Below are positions 48,477-60,000 of a stretch of 64,000 bases of DNA, piece by piece. How positions within the stretch are numbered: position 1 is the stretch's first letter; every line of letters starts with the position of its first letter. The position numbers and the translations under genes are program-made. The notes beneath the pieces are model-generated. The model worked only from the letters and a program-made list of their open reading frames with translations. It had not been told where the DNA came from and did not search any database. Source of the DNA: Ariolimax columbianus (lineage: Eukaryota; Mollusca; Gastropoda; Stylommatophora; Arionidae); the NCBI GenBank assembly GCA_036924085.1, contig JAVGWX010000007.1:77633448-77697447 (forward strand), read 5' to 3'.

Positions 48477-49140
48477 AACGATGTTGTCTAATTTGCCTTA
48501 ACGATGTTGTCTAACTTGCCTTAACGATGTTGTCTAACTTACCTTAACGATGTTGTTTAACTTGTCTTAACGTTGTTGCCTAACTTACCTTAACGATGTT
48601 GTCTAACTTACCTTAACAATGTTGTCTAACTTACCTTACCGATGTTGTCTAAATTGCCTTAACGATGTTGTCTAACTTGCCTTAACGATGCTGTCTAGCT
48701 TGCCTTAACGATGTTGTCTAACTTAACTTAACGTTGTTGTCTAACTTGCCTTAACGATGTTGTCTAACTTGCCTTAACGATGTTGTCTAACTTGCCTTAA
48801 CGATGCTGTCTAGCCTGCCTTAACGATGTTGTCTAACTTACCTTAACGTTGTTGTCTAACTTGCCTTAACGATGTTGTCTAACTTGCCTTAACGATGTTG
48901 TCTAACTTGCCTTAACGATGTTGTCTAGCTTGCCTTAACGATGTTGTCTAACTTACCTTAACGTTGTTGTCTAACTTGCCTTAACGTGTTGTCTAACTTG
49001 CCTTAACGATGTTGTCTAACTTGCCTTAACGATGTTGTCTAACTTGCCTTAACGATGTTGTCTAACTTGCCTTAACGATGTTGTCTAGCTTGCCTTAACG
49101 ATGTTGTCTAACTTGCCTTAACGATGTTGTCTAGCTTGCC
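48477..49140. repeat. Minisatellite, 23-bp unit, about 29 copies
   Basis: Unit CGATGTTGTCTAACTTGCCT plus TAA. Variants cluster (ACTTACC at the left, TAGCTTGCC scattered, GTTGTTGTC at intervals), suggesting local spread of short higher-order blocks. Lies between two LINE fragments. Confidence 0.95.
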
Positions 49141-49340
49141 TTGTTCTTAGAAGTCCAAAATCATAATGTGCTTGTAGAAAAGTTCCCATCACTTGATGTC
49201 CTTTTGAATCTTGTAAACAATACATCCTACTTCCCTTTTGACTATATTGAAAGCAGGAACTCCGCTGTTGAGAAGCATATTAAGAGATCCATTGCAGCCA
49301 ACCTTCGATGCGGAGATGACACTTGAACTGAACTGAATTA
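49141..49340 (+). mobile_element. LINE C-terminal fragment
   Basis: Frame reads SLDVLLNLVNNTSYFPFDYI and KHIKRSIAANLRCGDDT-stop. LRCGDGT at the end is the C-terminus seen in some non-LTR ORFs. A related decayed end follows 43190. The 23-bp satellite begins exactly at its left edge. Confidence 0.5.
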
Positions 49341-49417
49341 AATGTACAAAATTGTTAGAAAATAAAACATAAGGACAGCATGGGCACCTGCAAAATCCTC
49401 GGCATAACTACGGCCCC

Positions 49418-49437
49418 GGGGGGGGGGGGGGGGGGGG
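49418..49437 (+). repeat. Poly-G tract, 20 nt
   Basis: Preceded by CGGCCCC, followed by TTTGGGGG. Possible quadruplex or assembly-sensitive site. Confidence 0.9.
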
Positions 49438-49600
49438 TTTGGGGGTTACGTTTTTCTTCACTCTTGTCTTTTACCATCTCATGCTTTCTAGATCTTCTCT
49501 GTCACCATCCCGCCATTTTGTTGTCACCACCTCCTTTTCTTATCCTTGCCTTTTCCGCTGTTTCATTCCATTATGGAGTTTTATTGACTTTTTGTTATGT

Positions 49601-50527
49601 TGTAACAGACCCTCTGCTTGCCCTGGCCGCGATCTAACTTAGAACATTCTCACACTCATCCACATCATCATGACCATACTCAGTAAATGACATATCACAC
49701 AGCAGGTGGCATATTTATTATATCATACTCATATCATAGAATGAGTAGAGAAATTACAAACACAATATAATGCATATCTTAACTTAACATTCTACTAAAA
49801 CGGGAATTGTAAGCATTAGCTATTGATGGAATTCCCAACTATCTAAAAACCCAGTTCTATTGCCTTGCAATTACATCACACACACATCGCCTTAACTGCG
49901 TCTTCAACACACCTTATCAAATACTCTTCCTCACTGAAATCCCCTCAGGGGGGCGATCTCGACATAGCTCGCTCACAATGTGTCCTTGCTTACAAACACA
50001 CTTTCAGATTATCCATTAATGCAAAACTCACACACCTATTTGAGCGATCCTGTTCTATCACTAAACATTCGTCCAACCGTCTATCAATCGCTCCTCTATC
50101 TAAAGTCGGTGAGTTAAACACACTATCTACATTCAGTCTCTCTCTCTCTCACTCTCCATACAGCCTCACTCTCTCTCCAGCCTCTCGAGCTAAACTTTGT
50201 CTCGAGTTATATATCCTCAAGCAAGGCCAGAGCTTGACCAATCGATCTCAGGTATGGTCATCTTCAATCCCAATTGGACCGAAACACTTTGCCCACCTGT
50301 CATTCATTCTCTCGCAGCAAGCCCCGCTGCCAATTTCGTCTGTCAATCAATCTCCCCCTACCAAAATCGGAAGGCCAGGGGTCAGTTTCTACCTGTCCAC
50401 ATTCCTTAACTCAACTCTGTTCTCCTTTGCTGAGACGGTGAGTGACCTTGACATGCATTCAGGTAGCTTTAGGCTTTAACATGTTCATGCATCCTAAACT
50501 CCCCTTGCTCCGGCGGGAACTGTTACA
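49601..50527. mobile_element. Possible solo LTR, 927 bp
   Basis: Begins TGTAACA and ends TGTTACA, the TG...CA inverted ends of LTRs, and is flanked on both sides by ATGT (49597-49600 and 50528-50531) as a 4-bp target duplication. It contains a TATA-like TTATTATATCATAC near 49712 and a long Ser/Leu-rich frame (49865-50479) which I read as compositional. No primer-binding site, gag or pol is adjacent, so it would be a solo element. Another copy in the genome is needed to prove it. Confidence 0.5.
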
Positions 50528-50889
50528 ATGTCACTCAATTACGACATACCCAGTGAGTTAGCAAGATGTTGCTCACACGCAGGATATTTGAAGACCAGAC
50601 TGACATACCTGTATACGGTGATCTAGCCAATTCTTAATACCTAGGACATTCGCATATGAGTACTATCATGCGCCCTTCAATACATTCCATGACTGAAAAG
50701 GAAGACGCCAGTTGAACCCCAAGTCGATAACGCCATCTGTATCATCTGGTCTTGATAGCAATCTTGTTGGGCAGATGCCATTCAGGATTGCAAGCTTTAT
50801 TTCAAAGATTACATGTATCAAGGCGATTTCTTGTCAAGTTTCTGTAGCTTCTCTCTATCTTTACTTGTATGTCCTGCTGCTTATGTGAC

Positions 50890-51490
50890 AGCATGCATAT
50901 ATCATGGATATTTTATAGCAGACATGCCAGACATCCCATCGTTTTCACTCGAGATGTCTGCGTAGTCTGTTCAGGATCAGGTGGCAGCACAAAGTGCCTA
51001 ACTCTTAAATTCTTAGCAATACTAACATGTCGAGCATCCATACACTTTCAATATACATGTACACTTCTGAAATTGGCTCAGCTGTGATGGACCGGACATG
51101 TTGTTCCTAAGCAGCTGTTTTGCTGTGAGCTCAAAAAAAGGCATATTAAACGCTACAGAGAATCATTGAAAGCTTCTCTGAAATGCTTCAATATTGATAT
51201 CACTTCCTGGGAGATGCATGCACAAGACCGTACTACTTGACGAGCTAGTATCACTGAAGGTGCTCAGATCGCAGAGAATACAACCATCGCGAAGACGGCG
51301 AAAGCGTGCTGCCCGAAAAAAAAACAATACTCACAACGATTCCACAGCCTGCTCCCCGCATGTGTGACCTGTATGTGTCAAACGGTGCAGTTCCAGGATT
51401 GGTCTTTACAGCCACCAGAAAACACGTTTCGCAGCAATAGTCTGATGCTGTTACCACCTTCGCTTACGATGGGCAACTATTATTATTATG
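50890..51490 (+). mobile_element. Zinc-finger LINE 3' segment, inverted relative to its body
   Basis: Reads FYSRHARHPIVFTRD, TGHVV then PKQLFC, YRESLKASLKCFNIDITSWE, and a decayed finger (CDLYVSNGAVPGLVF in place of C..C...GL.SH..TH). It starts where the antisense body at 51490-53230 stops (WTVY|SRH). The gene A copy at 2600-4620 has both parts in one orientation. Confidence 0.7.
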
Positions 51491-53230
51491 TCTACAATAC
51501 ACTGTCCATGTTTAGCAGGCATGTAAATGAGTTGTTGACACTACAGCACGATCCACTTTTTCCTTGGTGGTGACACTGATGCATTGTCTGTTTCAAACAT
51601 TCACTTGTAGTCACTCCAACGCAGAGTTTAACTTTGCACTCGAACTGTGGTGCACTGTGGACCTCAGATTCGATATTCGCATCTCTGGTGAGGGTATTGT
51701 CTAGGCAGATGAAGCTATTGACTGCATGGACACGTTGATTGTGAATAGTGGTGTTTAGTGTTGTAAAGCAACAGAACAACGGAGGAAGGCCAGAAAAGCC
51801 CGTGAAATATTACAGTCTCGCGAAGCGAACTTTCCATGCCATCACTGCCTGCGAGTATGCAGATCCCAAATCGGACTTGTCAGCCATCTCCGCACCCATC
51901 CACAACCCGGAAGTACAGTATACTCGACTGGGAGGACTAGCTAAAATGAAAAGGGAAAGGTCCTCATCACGGGTGATGGACGAACAAAAACAAGGCTTCT
52001 CTGAATGCGGCTTCTTCATTGTTGACTACATATCTTGTTATGAGCAGGTGTTCATGGGGTAGTCGTCATCGAAGAAGAGATCCAAGATGGTGGCTTCTTT
52101 CACCCTAGTGTAACATTTCAGCTGTCTCTGACCATGCGTCCTGTACCTTATATGTATGCCAGCAGCAGTATAAAAAAGCATGACTGCAAAGGGCATGATA
52201 AATAGCGTCGAGGCTAACACGCATCTCTACTAGACACCGCCGATGACTGGGAAGACCACAGACAATTCTATTCGGACCATCGCGCCATCATTCAGACAAC
52301 TGTAAGGAATCTACTGGGACAGCCAAATTTCTCCATGACTTGGCAGATCCCTTCCCTGTTGATAGCGTCAAAGACCTTGGCTGGGTCAACAAATACTGTG
52401 TACATGTAACAATGCTGTGCCTGGCACTTTGCTTTGATTTGACGTGTTGCATATATACGTGAACATTCACACCACACGATAGAGATCCACACTGACCCTA
52501 CTCCACATGACTAGTTAGGCAATTGATCAGGACTCGGGTAAGAATTTTGCCAGCGATTGATAGGAGGGAGATTCCCATGTCGTTAGTGGAAAGACCATTG
52601 TTCTTTCTCTTGTACACTTGCAAAATTTGAGTCATTGTTCGTATCCTGGTGTTTCTGGTCATCATCTCAAATTGAGCAGAATATTTTTGTTGTCGTTGAA
52701 GTGGGATTGGGACTTCCTGCTATTTCAAACTTCAGCAGGAAAAGTGTCTGATCAATTGCTTTGTTGACCTCATCAGTGATGGAAGGAATGTCGAGTTTAT
52801 AGCTTGGCTCGACTTGTGGCACGTGCACTTTGACTCGCCCGATGATGACCAAGAAATAGTTGAGAAGTGCTCAAGAATCTTGCCCCTGTTCATCAGCAGT
52901 GTTGTGCCATCGGTATTAAAATTAAGGGCAAGAAATATGGTTTGCCTTTTTGAGTGATGAGGAGGGATCATTTTAGTCTTAACTGTGCCGGAGGTATTTT
53001 CAACCATCATGGTCTTGAAATCTTCATCGTTTTCGTTGAACCAGCGTAGTTCCTTTCGTTTGGTATGGTCCGTAATCTCTGAAGGGGCAGACTAGACTGT
53101 CTCCTTTAGAGTTGTCTTCTTGTCTTCCACCGTAGACTGATCGAACTGTTCACCATTTATCCGAATGTCCAGAACACTTGAGAAGTTCTCTCTGAGACTG
53201 TTTCGCTCTGCAGTTTTGAAATGTTAAGTT
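51490..53230 (-). mobile_element. Zinc-finger-family LINE body, antisense (pairs with 3180-4620)
   Basis: Minus-strand reading: TDGTTLLMNRGKILEHFSTI (52890), DEVNKAIDQTLFLL-like linker (52760), CQAQHCYMYTVFVDPAKVFD (52400), AINREGICQVMEKFGCPSRF (52350), GIHIRYRTHG and ATILDLFFDDDY (52150-52060), and IHNQRVHAVNSFICLDNTLT (51700). It is interrupted by a plus-strand insertion at 51775-52037. It corresponds to the copy upstream of gene A within the segmental duplication. Confidence 0.75.
51775..52037 (+). mobile_element. Inserted LINE 3' end with intact C2H2 finger
   Basis: One plus frame reads REILQSREANFPCHHCLRVC then RSQIGLVSHLRTHPQPGSTV. C-x2-C-x12-H-x3-H is canonical (51837-51899). It splits the antisense LINE body, whose frame resumes on either side, and gene A's copy lacks it. 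Confidence 0.7.
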
Positions 53231-53724
53231 TTTAATTACTCATCAGTTTTGAAAACCGCATGCAAAATATTCTGGGTCATGGTCCGAAAAGTTCCAAATA
53301 ACGCAATAGCAAAGTCGATTGCAACAAGGACAGCTTAAGGTCACGAGCAGTGTAGCTACTGTCTACCTCTCAGGTGAACGAATACATCTCGGGTCCCCTA
53401 TCAATAGATGCACTCAAAATAATAATAATTATACATTTAAATATAACCTTGCTGTATATTGTTTATGGTTATTGGTAGCTGCAAAGTAAGGTAATTATAT
53501 AAAGACTACACTGTTTAATTTGTGAACGGGTCGCACATACTTTATGGTTATGCCACTGACAAGCCTTTATTCAATTCACAGTTATAATCTGTAGATTGAT
53601 CAAAACATCGTCAATTGAATAATTTTGAAAATTTATATAAAATCAAATTCAAGATGAAAAATGTTTGTTACTAAAATAAAGACTGATTCTATTAACTGTA
53701 TTCTAAATCGCTGTTGCGCATATA
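53230..53724 (+). repeat. Duplicated 5' flank of gene B
   Basis: Non-coding counterpart of 4620-5330. No gene seen. Confidence 0.6.
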
Positions 53725-53943
53725 ATCAAACATGATTCATCAGTTTTGCAAAATCCACGCTCAGCGCGTCCTTACTTGGACTACATTATATGTGTAGTCT
53801 TGTGGGTTCGCTATATAACCTACTTCAATGTTAGACTGATAACCAAACATTACCAACTAACAACGTACGCAGCGCCTACAGTTGAAAGGTTTAATTATTA
53901 ATTGATATTGCTACCAATTCCAGTATTACTAATTTTAAGAGAG
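53725..53943 (+). promoter_or_regulatory. Putative TATA promoter and 5' UTR of gene B
   Basis: Aligns with 8790-9007 before gene A. TATATAA is at 53812-53818, 132 bp before the ATG, against 133 bp in gene A. The near-equal spacing and shared blocks, in contrast to the surrounding repeat turnover, support a retained core promoter. Confidence 0.6.
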
Positions 53944-54014
53944 ATGGCTTTATCAAAATGGTTAGTGGCATTATCACTTATTGCCATTCTCACCGTTGGC
54001 AGAAGACTTCTTTG
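53944..54014 (+). CDS. Gene B exon 1
   Basis: Encodes [20 protein letters not shown] and RLL, ending in phase 2 at GTAAGT. More hydrophobic than gene A exon 1. Confidence 0.82.
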
Positions 54015-57000
54015 GTAAGTGATTAAAATATTACTTAGATCCGTCCTTATGTACCATTTCCGGAAATTAACTTCATATCACATATATTTTAAGAAATGAG
54101 CATGGCTTAAAATTATTTATGTATCATCATCATCTGGTACATTTCATGTAAAACTCAGAAATTAAACCATATTAAAACAAGTGATATATCTAAGATAATC
54201 TAGTTTGGAACATACTTATCAGAAGGCGGAGAATGTGAAGCAAGAATTCAGAACATGATCATGCAAGCTGTGGCAGTTGTTACTGTAGTGTGACCTTGGG
54301 CTGTCAAGCTTTTCCTCATACAGACCGTATTGTGGTTTGAGTAAATTAAATTGATACACATATCAAAATGTAAGGACATGTTACAGGAGCGCCCTCTTCT
54401 TGGATGAAGACACTGCAATTGATGATACAACAACTCACAGATGGAACAAATTGTATATGATTTATGGGTGCAGCAGAGAGGGGTGTCTTGGTGGTTGGAG
54501 AATGATTGTGTACAACCAGCGAGCTACAAGAGCCATCAGTATTTACACTCTTTGCCATTTACTGAGAGGGACTGATCACCTATGCATCTGCCAACAGTGC
54601 AATGACATCAGTTCTGAAAAGAACAGAATAGAAAGGGCTTCAGTGCCATTATATCTATGGGAAACAACTGCGCTGGCATCCCTCTAGATGTGATGAAGAA
54701 GGAAAGATCATACCTGTTAAAGTGTTTTTATTAACTCAAAGGTAATGACAATGTAAAGCTCAAAATATTGTCAAGTTTGTCTCAAAGTTTTTGTAGAATT
54801 TCACTGTTGTTATGTTTCACCTATTTTGGCACTTTGTTTTTGCAAGTCTCCATTTTGGCCTCTCTTGTATAAGTAGTTACTTCAGATTGTTCGGGCCAAC
54901 ATATGAAATAGCTATGCATCTGATTTGCTTGAACTTAGATTTGTATTACATTTTTATTTTACACTTTTGATTTATCATAAATTATGGAATTTATGCTTTC
55001 TCAAAAGATTGAGAAGCGTATGGCCAAATAGTTTCGATGCCTGCCTGCTGACAAGGAGGGCAGCGGATCGAAACCTTGGTAAGGCATTTTTGCTTTTCTG
55101 TTGGAGGTGAAATAAACAAACATAGTCAGCCCATGATGTGGTAACAGCAGAGGCAAAGCTGCTTGCAGTCGTCAGTCTATAAACACCTCTACTTCCCCAG
55201 CAATGGAAAGTCATATTTAAAATATTGCATCTGAAAGTATGAATTTGAAACGTTTCAGTTTTTACATAAATTCAGTCAATGACTGTTTGGAAATGGTACT
55301 GGAATTAACAAATAGCAATCCACATATTGAAGTGCTCTGAAATAGATAAAATAAGAAATGATGACATTAGAAGTATGGTGAAAACTACCCCTTGTGCTGA
55401 ATTCATATCAAGACAAAAAAGAAGATGATTTTGTTATCTCATGAGAACACAACCTGACCAACTATCACTCTATTATGATACTTACAACATAAGAAGATCT
55501 GGCTACAAGGCAGATGGGTAGATCCAATTTGGAACATAATTACAGAATTGGTGACAACAATATTAGAATGATAGATAAGGAAAGGGACCTAGGGGTTATA
55601 ATTGAGCATACAGGTAAGGTGAGTGAGCAAGTCCAGGTAGCAGTGAAAAAAATACAATGTTAGGTATGATAAAAAGAAATATTGAACATAGGAGTAAGAA
55701 AGTGATAGTTAAACTGTATAAAGCATTAGTTAGACCTAGATTGGAGTACTGTGTACAGGTGTGGAGTCGTTATTATAGAGGGGATATAAACTTGCTGGAA
55801 AGGATACAAAGGAGAGCGACAGAACTGATAGTGGGATTCCAGAATTACAGTTATGAGGAAAGACTCCAAAAAACTGGTCTACAGTGTCTAGAAAAGAAAA
55901 GAATTTGAGGTGACTTAATATAGGTGTATAAGATAATCACAGGAAAGGTTAAATTAGACTATAACAAGTTTTTTTTCAAAACACAACCACCTACAAGAAC
56001 AAGAGGGCATAGCTACAGATTAGATATTAGGAAATATGTTTTTAGTCAGAGAGTGATGAATGCTTGGAATGCATTGCCTCAGGAGGTAGTGGAGGCAGGG
56101 ACAGTTAATGTAATTAAGAATAGATTGGATGAGTATAGCTTTCTTTTTTTTTTTTTTTTTGTAGGGTAATGCAAATGTAACTGGTTGTATACAGACTCTG
56201 ATGAGTCTTCTAAACCAGTATAAAAACGTTAAGTTAAGTGAAGTTAATAGTTTACTTAACAAAATCCTGCAACAGAGTTACAACAACCATAACAACACAC
56301 TTGACCCAAAAGATAGGCAATTATAGCTCTCCATGCTGCTTAAGGGCACATGTGAATGGAAAAGTAAGTCCAGAGTGTATTGCGTTATGGAAACTGATGC
56401 TGGAAGATCACTAACACTTCAAAACTGTACAGAGCTAAAGGAGAGCTCCAAACAATGGTCAAATTCATTATGGAAACTCATCTGATGGTGGAAACATGAA
56501 AGTTGCGATCACAAGAAGAAGAAAGACCATATAATCTTTTTGACAAAGCTCAACTCCCTCCATACAAAATATGTACTTTTTATTGATAGTAGTTCTCTGA
56601 ACAGATTCTGTTATATGACATTGTGAAAAAAATTGAGATGAATAACAATATCCTCAGGTAGAAAACAAACAATATAGCTAGACATGCACTGGATTAGAAC
56701 TGACAGGGAAAGAAAACAGTTTGGGGTTAAACAACATATTATAAATATAACAATGGATGAGAAAGCAATGGTAGCTGGAGTCTCATAGGATGAACTGAAG
56801 AGGATGACCTAAAATAAATAGTAGATGACTGAAAGTGTCCATTGTCGCCAATGTTTCAATGGAACACAAAAGGACAAAAACTTACTGTATGTAGAGAACC
56901 TTTGGATTCATTTGGTAAAGTGATTTGTAGTGCAGTAGTTCCCACAAGTGCTAATATCAGGACTAAAGATTAGGATCTGAAGAAATGCCTATCATAACAT

Positions 57001-60000
57001 AAACATCAAGACATTGTCTTTGATTGAAAGTAACATGTCTCATCTCAAGAATGTATATCTTTAAAGTGTAATAACTTTTTTTATAACACATTGATATCAT
57101 CTACAGTTCTACAAGCTGCATCATTTCTCTTGTTATTTATATCTCCAGCGCGACAAGTGAATGTGGATGCTGCACAGATGTAGCAATTGTTCTTGTAGTT
57201 GGAGGCTTGTTTTTGTTGAAGTAAGATCACTGTATGTGTATACATAATAATATCAGCATTAGAAATATTATATACACTGTATAGATGTTAATCTTGGACA
57301 ATGAATATAGAAACAAAACAGTCATTTACAGCACAGACATGTTGTTCCTTGTAAAATTATGCATATAATATAATGTACTATGTTTGTAAAGAAAGCTGTA
57401 TTGTTGTTGAATAGAAGCATTAAATTATCCTTGTTTAACATATCTCTAATAACTGGCTTCAAAGAAATATTTAAAATACTAACATAATAATCGTTTTCTG
57501 CCTGTTCCGCCGCTGCAGTTTGGGGGCCCTGCCAGTTGCGAGCTGCTAGTCAGCTAGTAATAAATGTAATTAACACTAATAAAACAATATAATACTTGAT
57601 TTGGTGTCTGCTCTGCAGGAAATACATGGCAGGTGGTCAGTACACAGGAAATGAAACAATCAAAGGAATGACAGTTGTATTACTGCTGAATTGAAGAATT
57701 AAATTATCTTTGTTTAATGTATCTTTAATAACTGGCTTTAAAGAAATAACTAAAACACTAACATAAATAAATGTAATTAACACTAATAAAACAATATAAT
57801 ACTTGATTTGATGTCTGCTCTGCAGGAAATACATGGCAGGTGGTCAGTACACAGGAAATGAAACAATCAAAGGAATGACAGTTGTATTACTGCTGAATTG
57901 AAGAATTAAATTATCTTTGTTTAATGTATCTTTAATAACTGGCTTTAAAGAAATAACTAAAACACTAACATAAATAAATGTAATTAACACTAATAAAACA
58001 ATATAATACTTGATTTGATGTCTGCTCTGCAGGAAATACATGGCAGGCGGTCAGTACACAGGAAATGAAACAATCAAAGGAAAGACAGTGATAATAACAG
58101 GCGCCAACACAGGAATTGGATTAGAAACAGTAAGGGAACTTGCAAAGAGAGGTGATCATGTTTAATAGCATCAGTTTTTTTCTTTTACTTTGCATATGCC
58201 TTATTTCTCTATTCCCCAAGACGGTGTGCTTTGCACTATGTTTTAATTTTGCGCATCTCTGCACAGTATAACCTTCTTCTTCTTCTTCTTCTTCTTCTTC
58301 TTCGTATGCTGTCAAACGTCAACCTGTATTTGTTCGAAGAAAGCAGAGGTTATCCTGAAGCTGTCGACACTGCCACAGAGCTTGTCTAGTGTTGCCACTG
58401 GTGATGACCACATGTGCTTTCTCTGGTCCTTGTATGTCGGGCAGTTTTGCAGCAGATGTTCAGCTGTCATTTTCCCGGTACCACAAGTGCATTCGTCAGT
58501 GCCACCTATCTTCAGTTTATTCAGTATATCCAACTTCAGCATGCATTTTATGTAAGGGTCTGCTTCCTCTTGCATTTTCTAAGGGTTTGCTTCCCCGGGG
58601 TAAATGCTGTTGGTGTGATTGGGGAGCAAACCCAGCACCTTCAGATTGCGAGCTGTGTCATTTAACCACTAGCCCACGCTGTACCCAATAGTATCAGTGA
58701 ATATTTCTTTAATGGCAAAATTATGATCCACAGTATCTGATAACATGATATGCATATGGCTTGTAAAGGTGAGTTTGCATTTGATTAATATGTAAATAAT
58801 AGAATTGTATGGTACAGCAATCTTACCTATAAGCAACAAGTTAGTTCAGCCAGGAATAATGGTATTAAATGACTACATGTGGATTGAATATCAATGTTCA
58901 AAACCAAATACTTCATGTAGAAACATATGGGTTGTTTTTTTATTTCACTTTGTAAATAAAGGATGATTTGAGTTATATTTTCCCTACGCTATTATTGTAG
59001 TGGCTACTGCATTACTGCATACTAGCTTGACAAAAATTGAAAATGGTACATAGAACCGACTTCATCGCACCTGGGCGCCCCCATATGTGCTCAGTCCCTT
59101 TCATTGCTGAAAGTGCCAATGAGAGAACACAAACTCCATAGCTTCCATGACTACTCAAATATTTTCCCCACGACTTCATCAGGTACCCATTTACAGCTGG
59201 GTTGGCTGAAAAATACGGTTATACCATGAAAAAACACAGACATGTCAAGTTTGCCAAACTGAGCATGATATAACTGAACCTAGTCTGCAGAGATTGTAAG
59301 CCAAGCTCACAAACTCTAGACCCCATACTAAGTTATTCCAAAAAAAAGAACAAAGTTTTCATTATGAGGTCATTCATAAAAGACATTCACAAAAATCTAG
59401 CACTATTTTACCCTCTTCCCCCCCCCCCCCCCCCCATGTCCAGCTCTATCCACTTTGATTAACCTCCTTACTTCTTGTGGATGTCCTCTACACATGGCCT
59501 AAAATATTATAACCACCAAGCTATACTTCAAAAGTAGTCTAGCTCTATACAACACACCATGTGTTTCCCAGTACTGGATTATGATTGTGTGGGTCCCTAG
59601 GCTACAGATACTGTAAAGCCTCCAGTTATATCTTCACAACATAAATACAAGAATGAAACTGCAGAGGCACTCAGACCATGCAAACATTTAAATATGCAAA
59701 AATGTTGCATATAATAATACAGTGGATCTCCTAAGTTTAAGACATTCTCTAAATCGACACAATAATTATTTTATAATGTTGAAATTGCCAATCAAACATG
59801 AAAATTTTGTCAATAAGGCAAAACAGAAATGTGGCAAAATTTTACAAATAGATGTCATCTAAACTCATCTCTGTCTTTTGGCTTGGAGTACCATGCCAGA
59901 CCAAGGTTTTGTCACATGCCCATCTCTCCATCTCATTGGTGAGCATCGGTGTCAGCGATTAAAGATGTAAGGCCATATTGACATCCCTTTACACATAATT

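Noticed and set aside
49865..50479. 204-aa open frame, the second longest in the window
   Set aside because: Ser/Leu/Thr-rich without domains, and it lies in a pyrimidine-rich putative LTR. I read it as compositional.
57637..58041. Two identical 65-aa minus-strand frames starting [13 protein letters not shown]
   Set aside because: They are the reverse complement of the duplicated gene B intron 2/exon 3 segment. Identity reflects the DNA duplication, not a gene pair.
58121..58315. Glu-rich minus-strand frame (run of Glu)
   Set aside because: It is translation of the GAA tail of a LINE fragment.
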